Positions 45,951 to 55,194 of a DNA stretch of 64,000 nucleotides are shown in pieces. A program made the position numbers and the translations under genes. The number at the start of each line of letters is the position of its first letter. Positions within the stretch are counted from its first letter, which is position 1. A model generated the notes under the pieces. It saw nothing but the letters and a program-made list of their open reading frames with translations, searched no databases and was not told the origin of the DNA. Source of the DNA: Microlunatus soli (GTDB lineage: Bacteria > Actinomycetota > Actinomycetes > Propionibacteriales > Propionibacteriaceae); contig NZ_LT629772.1 in NCBI RefSeq assembly GCF_900105385.1, forward strand, positions 6,014,001 to 6,078,000, given 5' to 3'.

Positions 45951-46634
45951 TCAGCCGGCGGTCCGATCGATCATCGGGTCGAGGACGTTCAATGCCCGCA
46001 GTTCGGCGTTGCCCAGCGGCGGTAGGGTCCGATGAGTGTGAACCGGCAGCCCGGCGAATGCGGCCTGGGTGATCTGGGAGGTGTCGCCGTGCGACACCAG
46101 CACGATGGCGCGACCTCGGTGCTCACGTTCCAGATCGGTGATCATGCTCAGCACCCGGTCACGCACCGCGCCGGTCGGTTCGACACCCGGCGCGGTCGCG
46201 TCCTCGGCATCGCGGGCCCAGACCTGGTCGTAGGCGCTGGCCGGGCCGCCGTCGAAGCCGCCGAAGTCGCGTTCGCGTAGCCGCCGGTCCAGTCGGACCG
46301 GGCCGGCTCCGGTGACCTCGCGGAGGATCTCGGCGGTCTCGGTGGTCCGGGAGAAGTCCGAGCTGATGATCACCGGGGGAGTCGCGTCGCCGGCCCGGTG
46401 AGCGGCCCAGGACGATGCACTGTCCCGGGCCTGGCGCCGGCCGAGCTCGGTCAGCCCGTTCGCCGGGTCGAGCCCGGCCGGGGCACGGCAGACGATCAGT
46501 CCGGCGACGTTCGGTCTGCTCTGCGCATGCCGCATCACGGTGTAGCTGTTCTCCAGCGTCGACAGGTCGAGCACCGGGACATCGTACGTGCTGCTCCAGG
46601 AGCCACCGGAGCCAGCACACTTGCCGACGACCAT
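45951..46634 (-). CDS. histidine phosphatase superfamily (phosphoglycerate-mutase-like) protein
   Basis: 227 aa as drawn from ATG 46634. The phosphohistidine motif is 'YTVMRHAQSRPN' near residues 31-42, and the second His is in 'AIVLVSHGDTSQITQAAF'. Arg and Glu of the pocket appear in 'SSDFSRTTETAEIL' and 'LRERDFGGFDGG'. The first ~20 residues are not typical, so translation may begin further in. It dephosphorylates a small molecule of unknown identity. It is divergent from the MFS transporter with a perfect palindrome between them. Confidence 0.87.
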   Translation of the reverse strand: MVVGKCAGSGGSWSSTYDVPVLDLSTLENSYTVMRHAQSRPNVAGLIVCRAPAGLDPANGLTELGRRQARDSASSWAAHRAGDATPPVIISSDFSRTTETAEILREVTGAGPVRLDRRLRERDFGGFDGGPASAYDQVWARDAEDATAPGVEPTGAVRDRVLSMITDLEREHRGRAIVLVSHGDTSQITQAAFAGLPVHTHRTLPPLGNAELRALNVLDPMIDRTAG

Positions 46635-46650
46635 GGTTGGCGGCTAAGTT

Positions 46651-46664
46651 CTCAATCGATTGAG
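46651..46664. promoter_or_regulatory. perfect palindrome CTCAATCGATTGAG before the MFS transporter
   Basis: The 14-bp palindrome at 46651-46664 is perfect and centred on CG, as LacI-family operators are. It touches the TGAGGTGG ribosome site (46663-46670) of the transporter gene and is 17 bp from the divergent phosphatase start. A LacI gene is encoded two genes downstream (49640), making it the obvious candidate ligand. Confidence 0.55.
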
Positions 46665-46678
46665 ATGAGGTGGCGACG

Positions 46679-48013
46679 ATGGCGTTCGAGGGACTGGACA
46701 ATCCGAGTGTCCGGCGGTTCCAGCGCAAGGTGACCGTGCTGTCTGCCGGTGGCACCTTCCTGGACGGGTTCGACCTGACGGTGATCGCGGTGGCGCTGCC
46801 GCTGATCCACGCCGAGTGGCAACTGACCGCGTTGGAGAAGAGCCTGATCGTCTCCAGTGCGATCATCGGCTCCTTCATCGGCGCCAGCCTGCTGGGCAAT
46901 CTGACCGACCGGTTCGGTCGGAAGGCGATGTACGTGGTCGACCTGCTGGCGTTCGTGATCTTCGCTGCCCTGACCGCGTTCTCCACCGAGGTGTGGCAGC
47001 TGATCCTGTTCCGCTTCCTGCTCGGCGTCGGCATCGGTGCCGACTATCCGATCTCGGCGACCCTGGTGTCGGAGTTCAGCTCGAACTCCCGGCGCGGGAT
47101 GCACAGTACGTCGCTCGGCGCGATGTGGTTCGTCGGCGCCGTCGCGGCCTACCTCGTCGGGCTCGCCGTGGTTCCACTGGGTGACTGGTCCTGGCGGATC
47201 CTGCTGCTGGTCGGTGCCGCGATCGCTCTGGTGGTGTTCTTCTTCCGCGTCAAGCTGCCGGAATCGCCGCGCTGGCTCGCTTCCCGCGGCAGGCCTGAAG
47301 AAGCGCGATCGGTGATCGCCAGGATCACCGGCAACCCCGAGGCCGAGCTGGTGCTGCCGACCACGCCACCCCGGCAGCCCGTCCGCTTTCTGTTCTCCGG
47401 CGCGATGCGGCGGCGCACACTGTTCGTCTGCGGGTTCTGGTTCTGCTACGCCACCGCCTACTACGGCATCTCGATGTACACCCCGACGATCTTGGAACCG
47501 CTGACCAGCGGCGATCGCGTGATCACGATCATCGGGTCCGGCCTGGTCGCCGTGCTCGGCATGGTCGGCGCCTTCGTCGGGATGAATCTGGTCGACCGTT
47601 GGGGACGCCGGCCGTTGATCATCACCTCGTTCGCCGGGCTGACGGTTGCGCTGATCGTGCTGGCCCTGGTCACGTCGCCGACGCTGGGCTTCCTGGTGGC
47701 GCTGTTCAGCGTTGCGGTGCTCTTCTCCAACGCCGGCGGCGGCATCCTCAACTTCGTCTACCCGACCGAGCTGTTCCCGACCTCGCTGCGCGCCACCGGT
47801 GCCGGGCTGGCAACCTCGGTGAGCCGGATCGGCTCGATCCTCGGGGTGCTGGTGTTCCCCAACTTCGTGGCGTTGTGGGGGAGCAACGTGGCGCTGTGGT
47901 TCTTCGCCGCCGTCGGCGCGGCAGGCTTGATCATCTGTGTCACGATGGCGCCGGAGACCCGTCATCAGAGCCTGGAACAGATCAACGCCGAATCCGAACT
48001 GCACCGCGTCTGA
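46679..48013 (+). CDS. MFS transporter, sugar-porter type
   Basis: 444 aa with 12 predicted helices. Motifs are 'GTFLDGFDLTVIAVALPLI', the loop 2-3 'GNLTDRFGRKAMYVVDLLAF', 'RFLLGVGIGADYPISATLVSEF', the mid-loop 'KLPESPRWLASRGRPEEAR' (the PESPRWL hallmark of sugar porters), and 'VDRWGRRPLIITSF' in the second half. It is likely a proton-coupled importer of a sugar, polyol or small acid. ATG 46679 has a TGAGGTGG site 8 nt upstream. It is followed by a metallophosphoesterase and a LacI regulator. Confidence 0.92.
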   Translation: MAFEGLDNPSVRRFQRKVTVLSAGGTFLDGFDLTVIAVALPLIHAEWQLTALEKSLIVSSAIIGSFIGASLLGNLTDRFGRKAMYVVDLLAFVIFAALTAFSTEVWQLILFRFLLGVGIGADYPISATLVSEFSSNSRRGMHSTSLGAMWFVGAVAAYLVGLAVVPLGDWSWRILLLVGAAIALVVFFFRVKLPESPRWLASRGRPEEARSVIARITGNPEAELVLPTTPPRQPVRFLFSGAMRRRTLFVCGFWFCYATAYYGISMYTPTILEPLTSGDRVITIIGSGLVAVLGMVGAFVGMNLVDRWGRRPLIITSFAGLTVALIVLALVTSPTLGFLVALFSVAVLFSNAGGGILNFVYPTELFPTSLRATGAGLATSVSRIGSILGVLVFPNFVALWGSNVALWFFAAVGAAGLIICVTMAPETRHQSLEQINAESELHRV

Positions 48014-48060
48014 CCACGCCCGTCCGGGCAACCCCGTCCAGCCCACCAGGAGAGCCATCC

Positions 48061-49626
48061 GTGACCCGACCGCCGCGCGACACCACCCAGGCCACGATCA
48101 TCCGTACGGCGCCGCAGCCGGACACCGGCTACCGGCGGCTGACGGCCGGGCCGGCGGAGCAGCATCGGGCCAGGACGGAGTTGATCACCGGATCGGCCTG
48201 GTCGCTGCCCGACCGGCCGGTCGGACGTCTGGTCCAGGTGACCGACTTCCAACTGGCCGACCTTGTCTCGCCGAGCCGGCTGGAGTTCCTGCAACGGCTC
48301 GCCGGGGTGCCGGCCTGGCGGCGGATGCTGCCGGCCTATCGTCCTCAGGAATTCCTGCTCCTACAGGCGATCGAGGCGATCCTGCGCACGATCCGGGAGT
48401 TGGCGACAGAGCCCGGGCGGGGATTCGATGCGGTGATCACGACCGGTGACAACACCGATTCAGCCCAGTTGAACGAGCTGCAGACCTTTCTGACCCTGAT
48501 GAACGGCGGCCCGATCAGGCCGGGCGATCCGAACGATGGCCTGGACAGCACCGTGTCGGCGTCCGGCAACGAGTACTACTGGAATCCGGAGCCGACGTCG
48601 CGGGACCGTTGGAAGACCGAACGGGGGCTGCCCAATCATCCGGGTGCCCTGGCCGCGGCCGCCCGGCCCTTCGAGGCCGGGGGACTCGGTGCGCCCTGGC
48701 TCGCCTGTTTCGGCAACCACGACTGCCTGGTCCAGGGGCGTGCTCCGGCACCCCCGGGCTACGACGACTTCCTGACCGGCGGCAGCAAGCCGAGCGACCG
48801 GCCGCTGGACCGGGATCCGAGCGACCCACAGTCGACGCAGCGCCCGGACACCCTCGACGCCTACTGTGACGATCCGTTGATCTTCTCCACCGCGGCGCCG
48901 CACGACATCGAGGCACTGCCCGAGCGGCGGATGATCGACAAGGCGACCTACGTCCGACTGCACCGCGAGACGGGCCAGCAGCCGGCCGGACACGGATTCA
49001 CCGCGGAGAACGCCGCCGACGGCACCGCCTACTACAGCTACGACGCCATCGACGGGCTGCGCCTGATCATCCTGGACACCACGAACCCGGCCGGCGGCGT
49101 CGACGGGTGTGTCGACGAGCGTCAGTTCGGCTGGCTGGCAGGCGAACTGGGGTCGGCCGGTGAGCGGCTGGTGATCATCTGCTCCCACCACGGGCTGTCC
49201 ACCCTGACCAACGCCACCGGTGACGGGACCTGGGGCGGTCGGCTGCGGTTGGCCGATGAGGTCGAGGAACTGCTGCATCGTCACGGCAGCGTGATCGCCT
49301 GGCTGTCCGGACACACCCACGTCAACAAGGTCACACCGCGGCCCGGACCGTCCGGAGGTTTCTGGGAGATCAGCACCAGCTCGATCGCTGAGTGGCCGGT
49401 GCAGGTGCGCGAGTTGGAGGTCTTCGCCACAGACGAGGGGATCGCGATCCGAGCGACCATGATCGATTCCGCGGTCGCTCCGGAGCCGACCGGCGATCTC
49501 GACCTCGACGATCTGGCCGGCCTGCATCGGGAGGTCGCCGCCAACGACCCCGGCTCGGTCGGTGGTCTGGACGCCGAAGGTACGCCGCAGGACCGCAACG
49601 TCGTACTCTATCTGCGGAGGTCATGA
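48061..49626 (+). CDS. metallophosphoesterase (PPA1498/TIGR03767-like)
   Basis: 521 aa from GTG 48061 with AGGAGAG upstream. Calcineurin-type motifs occur in order: 'LVQVTDFQLAD' (DxQ in place of DxH), 'AVITTGDNTDS', 'ACFGNHD', 'VIICSHHGLS' and 'AWLSGHTHVN'. An insert of about 100 residues between the second and third motif is typical of this actinobacterial family. It hydrolyses a phosphoester, possibly extracellular or periplasmic-like, although no signal peptide is obvious. It lies between the MFS and LacI genes, so it may act on a compound that the transporter handles. Confidence 0.85.
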   Translation: MTRPPRDTTQATIIRTAPQPDTGYRRLTAGPAEQHRARTELITGSAWSLPDRPVGRLVQVTDFQLADLVSPSRLEFLQRLAGVPAWRRMLPAYRPQEFLLLQAIEAILRTIRELATEPGRGFDAVITTGDNTDSAQLNELQTFLTLMNGGPIRPGDPNDGLDSTVSASGNEYYWNPEPTSRDRWKTERGLPNHPGALAAAARPFEAGGLGAPWLACFGNHDCLVQGRAPAPPGYDDFLTGGSKPSDRPLDRDPSDPQSTQRPDTLDAYCDDPLIFSTAAPHDIEALPERRMIDKATYVRLHRETGQQPAGHGFTAENAADGTAYYSYDAIDGLRLIILDTTNPAGGVDGCVDERQFGWLAGELGSAGERLVIICSHHGLSTLTNATGDGTWGGRLRLADEVEELLHRHGSVIAWLSGHTHVNKVTPRPGPSGGFWEISTSSIAEWPVQVRELEVFATDEGIAIRATMIDSAVAPEPTGDLDLDDLAGLHREVAANDPGSVGGLDAEGTPQDRNVVLYLRRS

Positions 49627-49639
49627 ATCGGAGATGATC

Positions 49640-50653
49640 ATGGAGTCGGACAGCTCAGGCGATCGGACGGATCGGCCGACCCTGCAGACGATCGCCGGTG
49701 CGGCCGGCGTGTCCACCTCGCTGGTCAGCCTGGCACTGAACGGCAAGTCCGGTGTCTCGGCGGCTCGCCGGGACGAGATCCGTCAGCTCGCCGAGGATCT
49801 GGGCTATCAACCCGATCCAGTAGCCCGTGAACTGCGGACCGGCAGCGTCTCGATGATCGGACTGCTGGTCCGCAACGTGTCCAACCCGTTCTTCAACGAT
49901 CTGCTGGCCGGGATGCAGCAGGCGGCGTTCGAACAGGGCGTGACCATCGTCGCGATGGATTCGGAGTATTCCGAGGACCGGGAGCGACGCCACATCCGGC
50001 ACCTGGCCGCGCGTCGGGTCGACCGACTGGCGATCGCACCGATCGGACGGGCCGCATCCTTGGAGGAGTGGCAACGACTCCGGCCGGACGCCCGGACGGT
50101 GTTGATCAACGCCGGCCCACAGATGTATCCGGATCTGCCGCATGTCGCTCCGGACGCCCAGCAGGCCGTCGGTCTCGCCTTCGATCACCTGTGGCAACTG
50201 GGCCACCGGTCGATCGGATTCCTGTCCGCGCCGATCAGCCTGATGAGCGACGAGGACCGCTACCAGCACTACCTGTCGCTGTGCGATCGGCGACGGATCG
50301 AGCCACGTCCGATCTTCAGCGACCTGCAGGGGGAGGCGATCCGCAACCGGATCGTCACCGAACTGCAGGAGCCGGATCCGCCGACCGCGGTGATCACCAA
50401 TTCCGACTGGTCCGCGCACTACGTGTATCTGGCGGTTCGGGATCTGGGGCTGCGGATCGGGGTCGACCTCTCCGTGGTCGGTCACGACGATCTGGACACC
50501 TCTCAACTGCTGGAACCCGCCCTGAGCACGCTGGCCGTCGATCGTCGCGAGTTGGGCCGGCAGATCTTCGCCCGGCTCGGGGCCGCCGACGACTCAGCTT
50601 TTGCCGGGCCGGTCTGGCTGATCGCCCGGGCATCATCGGGCCCGCCTCCCTGA
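49640..50653 (+). CDS. LacI family transcriptional regulator (second)
   Basis: 337 aa from ATG 49640 (GGAG at 49630-49633). The helix-turn-helix is 'PTLQTIAGAAGVSTSLVSLALNGKSGVSAARRDEIRQLA' and the hinge is 'VARELRTGSVSMIG'. The sensor domain has 'VRNVSNPFFNDLLAGMQQAAFEQG' and 'TAVITNSDWSAHYVYLAVRDLGLRIGVDLSVVGHDDLDTSQLLEPALSTLAVD'. It lies 13 nt after the metallophosphoesterase, so it is probably co-transcribed with the MFS gene and autoregulated through the palindrome at 46651. Confidence 0.93.
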   Translation: MESDSSGDRTDRPTLQTIAGAAGVSTSLVSLALNGKSGVSAARRDEIRQLAEDLGYQPDPVARELRTGSVSMIGLLVRNVSNPFFNDLLAGMQQAAFEQGVTIVAMDSEYSEDRERRHIRHLAARRVDRLAIAPIGRAASLEEWQRLRPDARTVLINAGPQMYPDLPHVAPDAQQAVGLAFDHLWQLGHRSIGFLSAPISLMSDEDRYQHYLSLCDRRRIEPRPIFSDLQGEAIRNRIVTELQEPDPPTAVITNSDWSAHYVYLAVRDLGLRIGVDLSVVGHDDLDTSQLLEPALSTLAVDRRELGRQIFARLGAADDSAFAGPVWLIARASSGPPP

Positions 50654-50741
50654 TCGGCTCCCGACGCTCGGCGCATTCCCCGCCCCTGCCCGTGTCGCGC
50701 ACGACGGTGCAAATCGGTGCATCCTGGCTTACTGTTTGCGC

Positions 50742-53330
50742 GTGCGTGCGATGCGACGATTCACTGTGCGGCCGGTGCTTCCGGAGCCGCTGTCCGGACT
50801 GTCCGATCTTGCCCTGAACCTGCGGTGGTGCTGGGACGCCGACACCCGGGAATTGTTCGAGAGCGTCGATCCGGTGCTGTGGGCCGAGACCGCGCACGAT
50901 CCGGTCCGACTGCTGGCCGAGGTCGATCCGGCACGGTTGACCGAGCTGTCCGCTGATCGGAAGTTCATCCGGCACCTCGAACTCGCCCGAGCCGATCTGA
51001 CCGAATACCTGTCCGCGGACCGGTGGTATCAGGAGTATGCCGCCAGCACGGCCGATGCGCCGCGCGCGATCGGCTACTTCTCGCCGGAGTTCGGGATCAC
51101 CGAGGTGTTGCCGCAGTATTCCGGTGGCTTGGGCATCCTGGCCGGGGACCATCTGAAGGCGGCGAGTGATCTCGGTGTGCCGATCATCGGTGTCGGACTG
51201 CTGTATCGGCATGGCTACTTCACCCAGTCCTTGAATCTGTCCGGGTGGCAGCAGGAACGCTATCCGATGATCGATCCGAACAGCCTTCCGTTGCGGTTGT
51301 TGCGTGATCGTTCCGGCTCCGCCTCGGACACCGCGGACGACGGCCGACCGGTGATCATCGAGGTGCCGCTGGACGGCAGGACACTGCACGCCCAGGTCTG
51401 GGTGGCCGAGGTCGGCCGGGTGCCGCTGCTGTTGCTGGACGCGGACGTCGAGCAGAATTCGGGCACCGACCGCGAGGTGACCGATCGACTGTACGGCGGT
51501 GGCGCCGATCATCGACTGGCTCAGGAGATCCTGCTCGGCATCGGTGGCGTCCGAGCGATCCGCGCCTACTGTGCGATCACCGGGGCAGCGGCTCCCGAGG
51601 TATTCCACACCAACGAGGGCCATGCGGGATTCCTCGGCCTGGAACGGATCCGGGAGTATCTGTCCGCGGGAGAACTCGACTTCGATGCGGCCCTGGAGGA
51701 AACCCGAGCGGCCACCGTCTTCACCACCCACACCCCGGTCCCGGCCGGCATCGACCGCTTCGACCGCGATCTGATCGCACGCTACTTCGAACACCTCGAC
51801 CCGGTACCGGTGGACCGCGTATTGGCACTCGGTGCCGAGGACTACGAGGGTGGTGATCCCGGCAAGTTCAACATGGCGGTGATGGGCTTCCGGCTGGCCC
51901 AGCGGGCCAACGGTGTGTCCCGGCTGCACGGCGAGGTCTCACGGGAGATGTTCCACGGGCTCTGGCGACTGTTCGACACCGCCGAGGTGCCGATCACCTC
52001 GATCACCAACGGGGTCCATCACCAGACCTGGATCCATCCGGCCCTGCTGGCGCTCCTGGAATCGCCGCGCGGCGACGGCGACACCGTGCTGGACGGGTAC
52101 GACTGGTCGGCGCTGGAGCGGACCGATCGGCAGACCATCTGGGCGATGAAGCGGCAGATGCGGATCGATCTGATCGAGATGGCGCGGACCCGGCTGGCGG
52201 CGAGCAGTGCCAACCGCGGGATCCCGGCCGACTGGACCGCAGAGGTGCTCGATCCCGACGTGATCACCTTCGGCTTCGCCCGTCGAGTGCCGTCGTACAA
52301 GCGACTGACCCTGATGTTGCGTGACCCGGAACGACTGCGCCGGTTGCTGACCGATCCCGATCGGCCGATCCAGATCGTGATCGCCGGCAAGTCGCACCCC
52401 GATGACGAGAGCGGCAAGGCACTGATCCAGCAGATGGTCCAGTTCGCCGATGCCGCCGACGTCCGGCACCGCATCGTCTTTCTGCCCGACTACGACATCT
52501 CGATGGCCCGACCGTTGTATCCGGGGTGCGATGTCTGGATGAACAATCCGCTGCGACCGTACGAGGCGTGTGGCACCTCGGGCATGAAGGCTGCGCTGAA
52601 CGGCGCAGCCAACCTGTCCATCCGGGATGGCTGGTGGGACGAATGGTACGACCCGGCCTACGGCTGGGCGATCCCGTCGGCCGAAGGTGTCGACGACCCG
52701 GCGCAGCGGGACGATCTCGAGGCGCACGCGCTCTACGACATCATCGAGAACGAGATCATCGAGCGGTTCTACGACACCGACAACCTCGGCATTCCGCAGC
52801 GTTGGGTGCAGACCATGATCGACACCGTGGCCGGGCTGGGGCCCAAGGTGCTGGCCTCCCGGATGGTGCGGGACTACACCCAGCAGCTGTACACCCCGGC
52901 CGCCGCGGCCTCACGGGCGGTCGGATCGACGCCGCAGACGGCGGCCGACCTGGCGGCCTGGAAGCGGCGGGTCCGCGACCTGTGGCCGGGCGTCGGAGTT
53001 GATCATGTGGAGAGCCTGGCCGGCGAGACCATCGAGGTCGGCACCACCATCGGTGTCAGCGCGCTGGTCCGGTTGGGGGAGCTGCAACCGGACGAGATCG
53101 AGGTCCAGTTGATCGTCGGCACGGTCGGCCCGGACGACGAACTGGTCGACGTCCGCTGCATCCCGTTCCCGGCCGGGGCCGACGCCGCGGACGGACTGCG
53201 TCGCTATCAGGGACAGGTCGACACCGAACGCGCCGGCTCGATCGGCTACACCGTCCGGGTGGTGCCCCGGCACGCCCGGTTGGCCAGCGACGCCGAGCTC
53301 GGACTGGCCGCATTTCCGCAGGGCGGCTAG
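50742..53330 (+). CDS. glgP: alpha-glucan (glycogen) phosphorylase, GT35
   Basis: 862 aa. GTG 50742 gives 'MRAMRRFTVRPVLPEPLSGLSDLALNLRWCWD', matching the start of Streptomyces-type alpha-glucan phosphorylases. Other landmarks are 'GYFSPEFGITEVLPQYSGGLGILAGDHLKAASDLG', 'FHTNEGHAGFLGLERI', and the PLP Lys near residue 616 in 'YEACGTSGMKAALNG'. It releases glucose-1-phosphate from alpha-glucan. A -10-like TACTGT ends 7 nt before the GTG and no ribosome site is visible, so the mRNA may be leaderless. Pgm at 17602 would convert its product. Confidence 0.95.
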   Translation: MRAMRRFTVRPVLPEPLSGLSDLALNLRWCWDADTRELFESVDPVLWAETAHDPVRLLAEVDPARLTELSADRKFIRHLELARADLTEYLSADRWYQEYAASTADAPRAIGYFSPEFGITEVLPQYSGGLGILAGDHLKAASDLGVPIIGVGLLYRHGYFTQSLNLSGWQQERYPMIDPNSLPLRLLRDRSGSASDTADDGRPVIIEVPLDGRTLHAQVWVAEVGRVPLLLLDADVEQNSGTDREVTDRLYGGGADHRLAQEILLGIGGVRAIRAYCAITGAAAPEVFHTNEGHAGFLGLERIREYLSAGELDFDAALEETRAATVFTTHTPVPAGIDRFDRDLIARYFEHLDPVPVDRVLALGAEDYEGGDPGKFNMAVMGFRLAQRANGVSRLHGEVSREMFHGLWRLFDTAEVPITSITNGVHHQTWIHPALLALLESPRGDGDTVLDGYDWSALERTDRQTIWAMKRQMRIDLIEMARTRLAASSANRGIPADWTAEVLDPDVITFGFARRVPSYKRLTLMLRDPERLRRLLTDPDRPIQIVIAGKSHPDDESGKALIQQMVQFADAADVRHRIVFLPDYDISMARPLYPGCDVWMNNPLRPYEACGTSGMKAALNGAANLSIRDGWWDEWYDPAYGWAIPSAEGVDDPAQRDDLEAHALYDIIENEIIERFYDTDNLGIPQRWVQTMIDTVAGLGPKVLASRMVRDYTQQLYTPAAAASRAVGSTPQTAADLAAWKRRVRDLWPGVGVDHVESLAGETIEVGTTIGVSALVRLGELQPDEIEVQLIVGTVGPDDELVDVRCIPFPAGADAADGLRRYQGQVDTERAGSIGYTVRVVPRHARLASDAELGLAAFPQGG

Positions 53331-53402
53331 CCTTCTCGGCTGCGAAATGGCCGGGCTGAGGCCTGGGGCTCTCGGTCCGGATGGTGCTACCGTGAACCCA
53401 CA

Positions 53403-53420
53403 TTGTGAATGCGATCACAA
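53403..53420. promoter_or_regulatory. perfect CRP-like palindrome TTGTGA-N6-TCACAA
   Basis: TTGTGAATGCGATCACAA at 53403-53420 contains TGTGA-N6-TCACA exactly, the CRP/GlxR consensus of actinobacteria. It begins 9 nt before the ATG at 53429 and follows a -10-like TACCGT at 53388-53393, so it lies downstream of the likely transcription start, a position expected for repression. GntR-family regulators can also bind such a sequence. Confidence 0.55.
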
Positions 53421-53428
53421 GGAGCATC

Positions 53429-54220
53429 ATGGGTGGCATCGACGTCATCGATCCTCGTTACACAGCAGTGTTCGCGCGAGCGCAGCAGGTGCTCGGCGAT
53501 GATCATCGGGTGCGGTCGGTCGGTCCCGGCGGATCGGTGGGTGCGGGCACGGCGGATCGCTGGAGCGATCTGGACCTCGCGATCGCCACCGAGCCCGAGC
53601 ACCATCAGGACTTCATCGCGGACTGGCCGAACTGGCTGCGTCGGATCACCCCGACCGTGTTCGCCCGGACACCGATCGCCCCGTTCATCATCAACACCGT
53701 CACCGACCAGGGGCTGACCCTGGACGTCGTGGTGCACTCCGGCGAGGTTCCGATCTACCGGCCGCCGGCGGGCTACGCGGTCGGTTTCGCCTCATCCCGT
53801 TACGAAACCGTCGCGGCGGCTCTGGAGTACGCCGTGGCCGAGCAGTTGCGTGGACTGGCCGGGCCGTTCATCAGTCTGATCCAGCGTGAGGAGCATCTGC
53901 GACATCTGACCGGTGTCCCGCATGTGATCGGGCTGTTGACCACGGTTTTCCTGGCCGAGACGGGGGAGCAGCAACCGGGCAAGACGTGGAACTCCACCTA
54001 CACCGAGGAACAACGGCAGCTGGTGGCGGCGCTGCCGGCTGCCCGGGCCACCCGGGAGGACATGATCGCCTTCGGACTGGCCGTCGCCCGGCTGATCGTC
54101 GAACGTGCCCGTCCGCTGTTCGCCGACCATGATCTTGAGTGGCCGGCCGACCTCGCGCAGGTCACGGCAGGGCGGCTGCGCGACCAGCTCGGTCTGGATA
54201 CCACCGACTGGCTGCGGTGA
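53429..54220 (+). CDS. nucleotidyltransferase-domain protein
   Basis: 263 aa. The catalytic motif is 'VGPGGSVGAGTADRWSDLDLAIAT', the GS-X10-DxD pattern of the pol-beta-like superfamily, with a third carboxylate in 'LTLDVVVHSGEV'. The C-terminal half is helical and might bind a nucleotide or small-molecule acceptor, as in lincosamide/aminoglycoside adenylyltransferases. The target is unknown. ATG 53429 has AAGGAG at 53419-53424, overlapping a CRP-like palindrome. There is no antitoxin-like partner nearby. Confidence 0.83.
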   Translation: MGGIDVIDPRYTAVFARAQQVLGDDHRVRSVGPGGSVGAGTADRWSDLDLAIATEPEHHQDFIADWPNWLRRITPTVFARTPIAPFIINTVTDQGLTLDVVVHSGEVPIYRPPAGYAVGFASSRYETVAAALEYAVAEQLRGLAGPFISLIQREEHLRHLTGVPHVIGLLTTVFLAETGEQQPGKTWNSTYTEEQRQLVAALPAARATREDMIAFGLAVARLIVERARPLFADHDLEWPADLAQVTAGRLRDQLGLDTTDWLR

Positions 54221-54286
54221 GGGGTGACCCAGGAGCGGATCGGTCGTCGGGTCCCGTGCCGACAGACTCCGTAGGATGACGTTGTC

Positions 54287-55165
54287 ATGATCGACACCTT
54301 CGACAAGCATTCCGACCTGACGATTGCCGGTGGTCCGGTCCGGGTCTATCGTGCCGGCGAGACCGGCCCGCCGCTGCTGTTGCTGCACGGCGGGATGCTG
54401 GACACCGCCCCAGGGGTCTGGCGCAACGTCGCTCCGCAGCTGTCTGTTGATCATCAGGTCTACCTGATCGACCTGCCGCGACACGGTGGAAGCCGGCCCT
54501 GGAAGGGCATGCTCGACGCAGATTTCTTCACCGGGTTCCTGGCCGAGCTGCTGGACACGCTGGGCCTGGAACGCGTGTCGATCATGGGTTTGTCACTCGG
54601 CGCCGGAGTGGCGATCGGGTACGCCCTGCAACACCCGGAGCGGGTCGAGCGGCTGATCGCCATCGGTCCCGGCGGGTTGGGGAACCGACGCACGGCGCAG
54701 TTCCTGACCTGGATGATCATCCGGACGCCGGGCCTGATGAGGCTGATCAGCCGCTACCTTGCCGCCCGGCCGAAGGCGATCCGGACCTCCATGATCGACA
54801 ACCTGGTCGCCGGAACACAGACCCGCGACTTCGAGACGATCGTCGAACTGGTCAGCGCGGAAGCGCGGGCCAAGGCGGCCCACCGGGAGCCGGCCCTGGA
54901 CGACTGGATGGTGCGGGCGTACGGGCCGTTCGCGATGCGGCTGGACTATCTGCCCGAGCTCGACCGGCTGCAGGTGCCGACGCTCTGGGTCCGCGGTGAC
55001 CGGGATCCGTTGGTCGGCGCGGCTGAACTGGCTGCGGCGGCCGAGGCAGCGCCGACCTCCCGACTGGTCACGATGACGGGCGCCGGACACATCGTCAGCT
55101 ATGACCGGCCCGACGAACTCTGCCGGCTCGCCCGCGAATTCCTGGCCGAGCGCGATTCCGGCTGA
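54287..55165 (+). CDS. alpha/beta hydrolase
   Basis: 292 aa. 'PLLLLHGGMLDTAPGVWRNVAPQL' is the oxyanion segment, nucleophile Ser is in 'VSIMGLSLGAGVAIGYA' (GxSxG), acid Asp is in 'LWVRGDRDPLVGAAEL', and base His is in 'MTGAGHIVSYDRPDEL'. It resembles esterases and C-C hydrolases of the 2-hydroxymuconate type but has no pathway neighbours. A -10-like TAGGAT at 54272-54277 stands 9 nt before the ATG and there is no ribosome site, suggesting a near-leaderless mRNA. Confidence 0.88.
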   Translation: MIDTFDKHSDLTIAGGPVRVYRAGETGPPLLLLHGGMLDTAPGVWRNVAPQLSVDHQVYLIDLPRHGGSRPWKGMLDADFFTGFLAELLDTLGLERVSIMGLSLGAGVAIGYALQHPERVERLIAIGPGGLGNRRTAQFLTWMIIRTPGLMRLISRYLAARPKAIRTSMIDNLVAGTQTRDFETIVELVSAEARAKAAHREPALDDWMVRAYGPFAMRLDYLPELDRLQVPTLWVRGDRDPLVGAAELAAAAEAAPTSRLVTMTGAGHIVSYDRPDELCRLAREFLAERDSG

Positions 55166-55194
55166 GCCGGAACCCGTCCGGAAAGGAACCGACT

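Noticed and set aside
46652-48058. 468-codon minus-strand frame opposite the MFS gene
   Set aside because: The translation is a Gln/Arg/Glu/Asp-rich shadow, while the plus strand has 12 helices and sugar-porter motifs.
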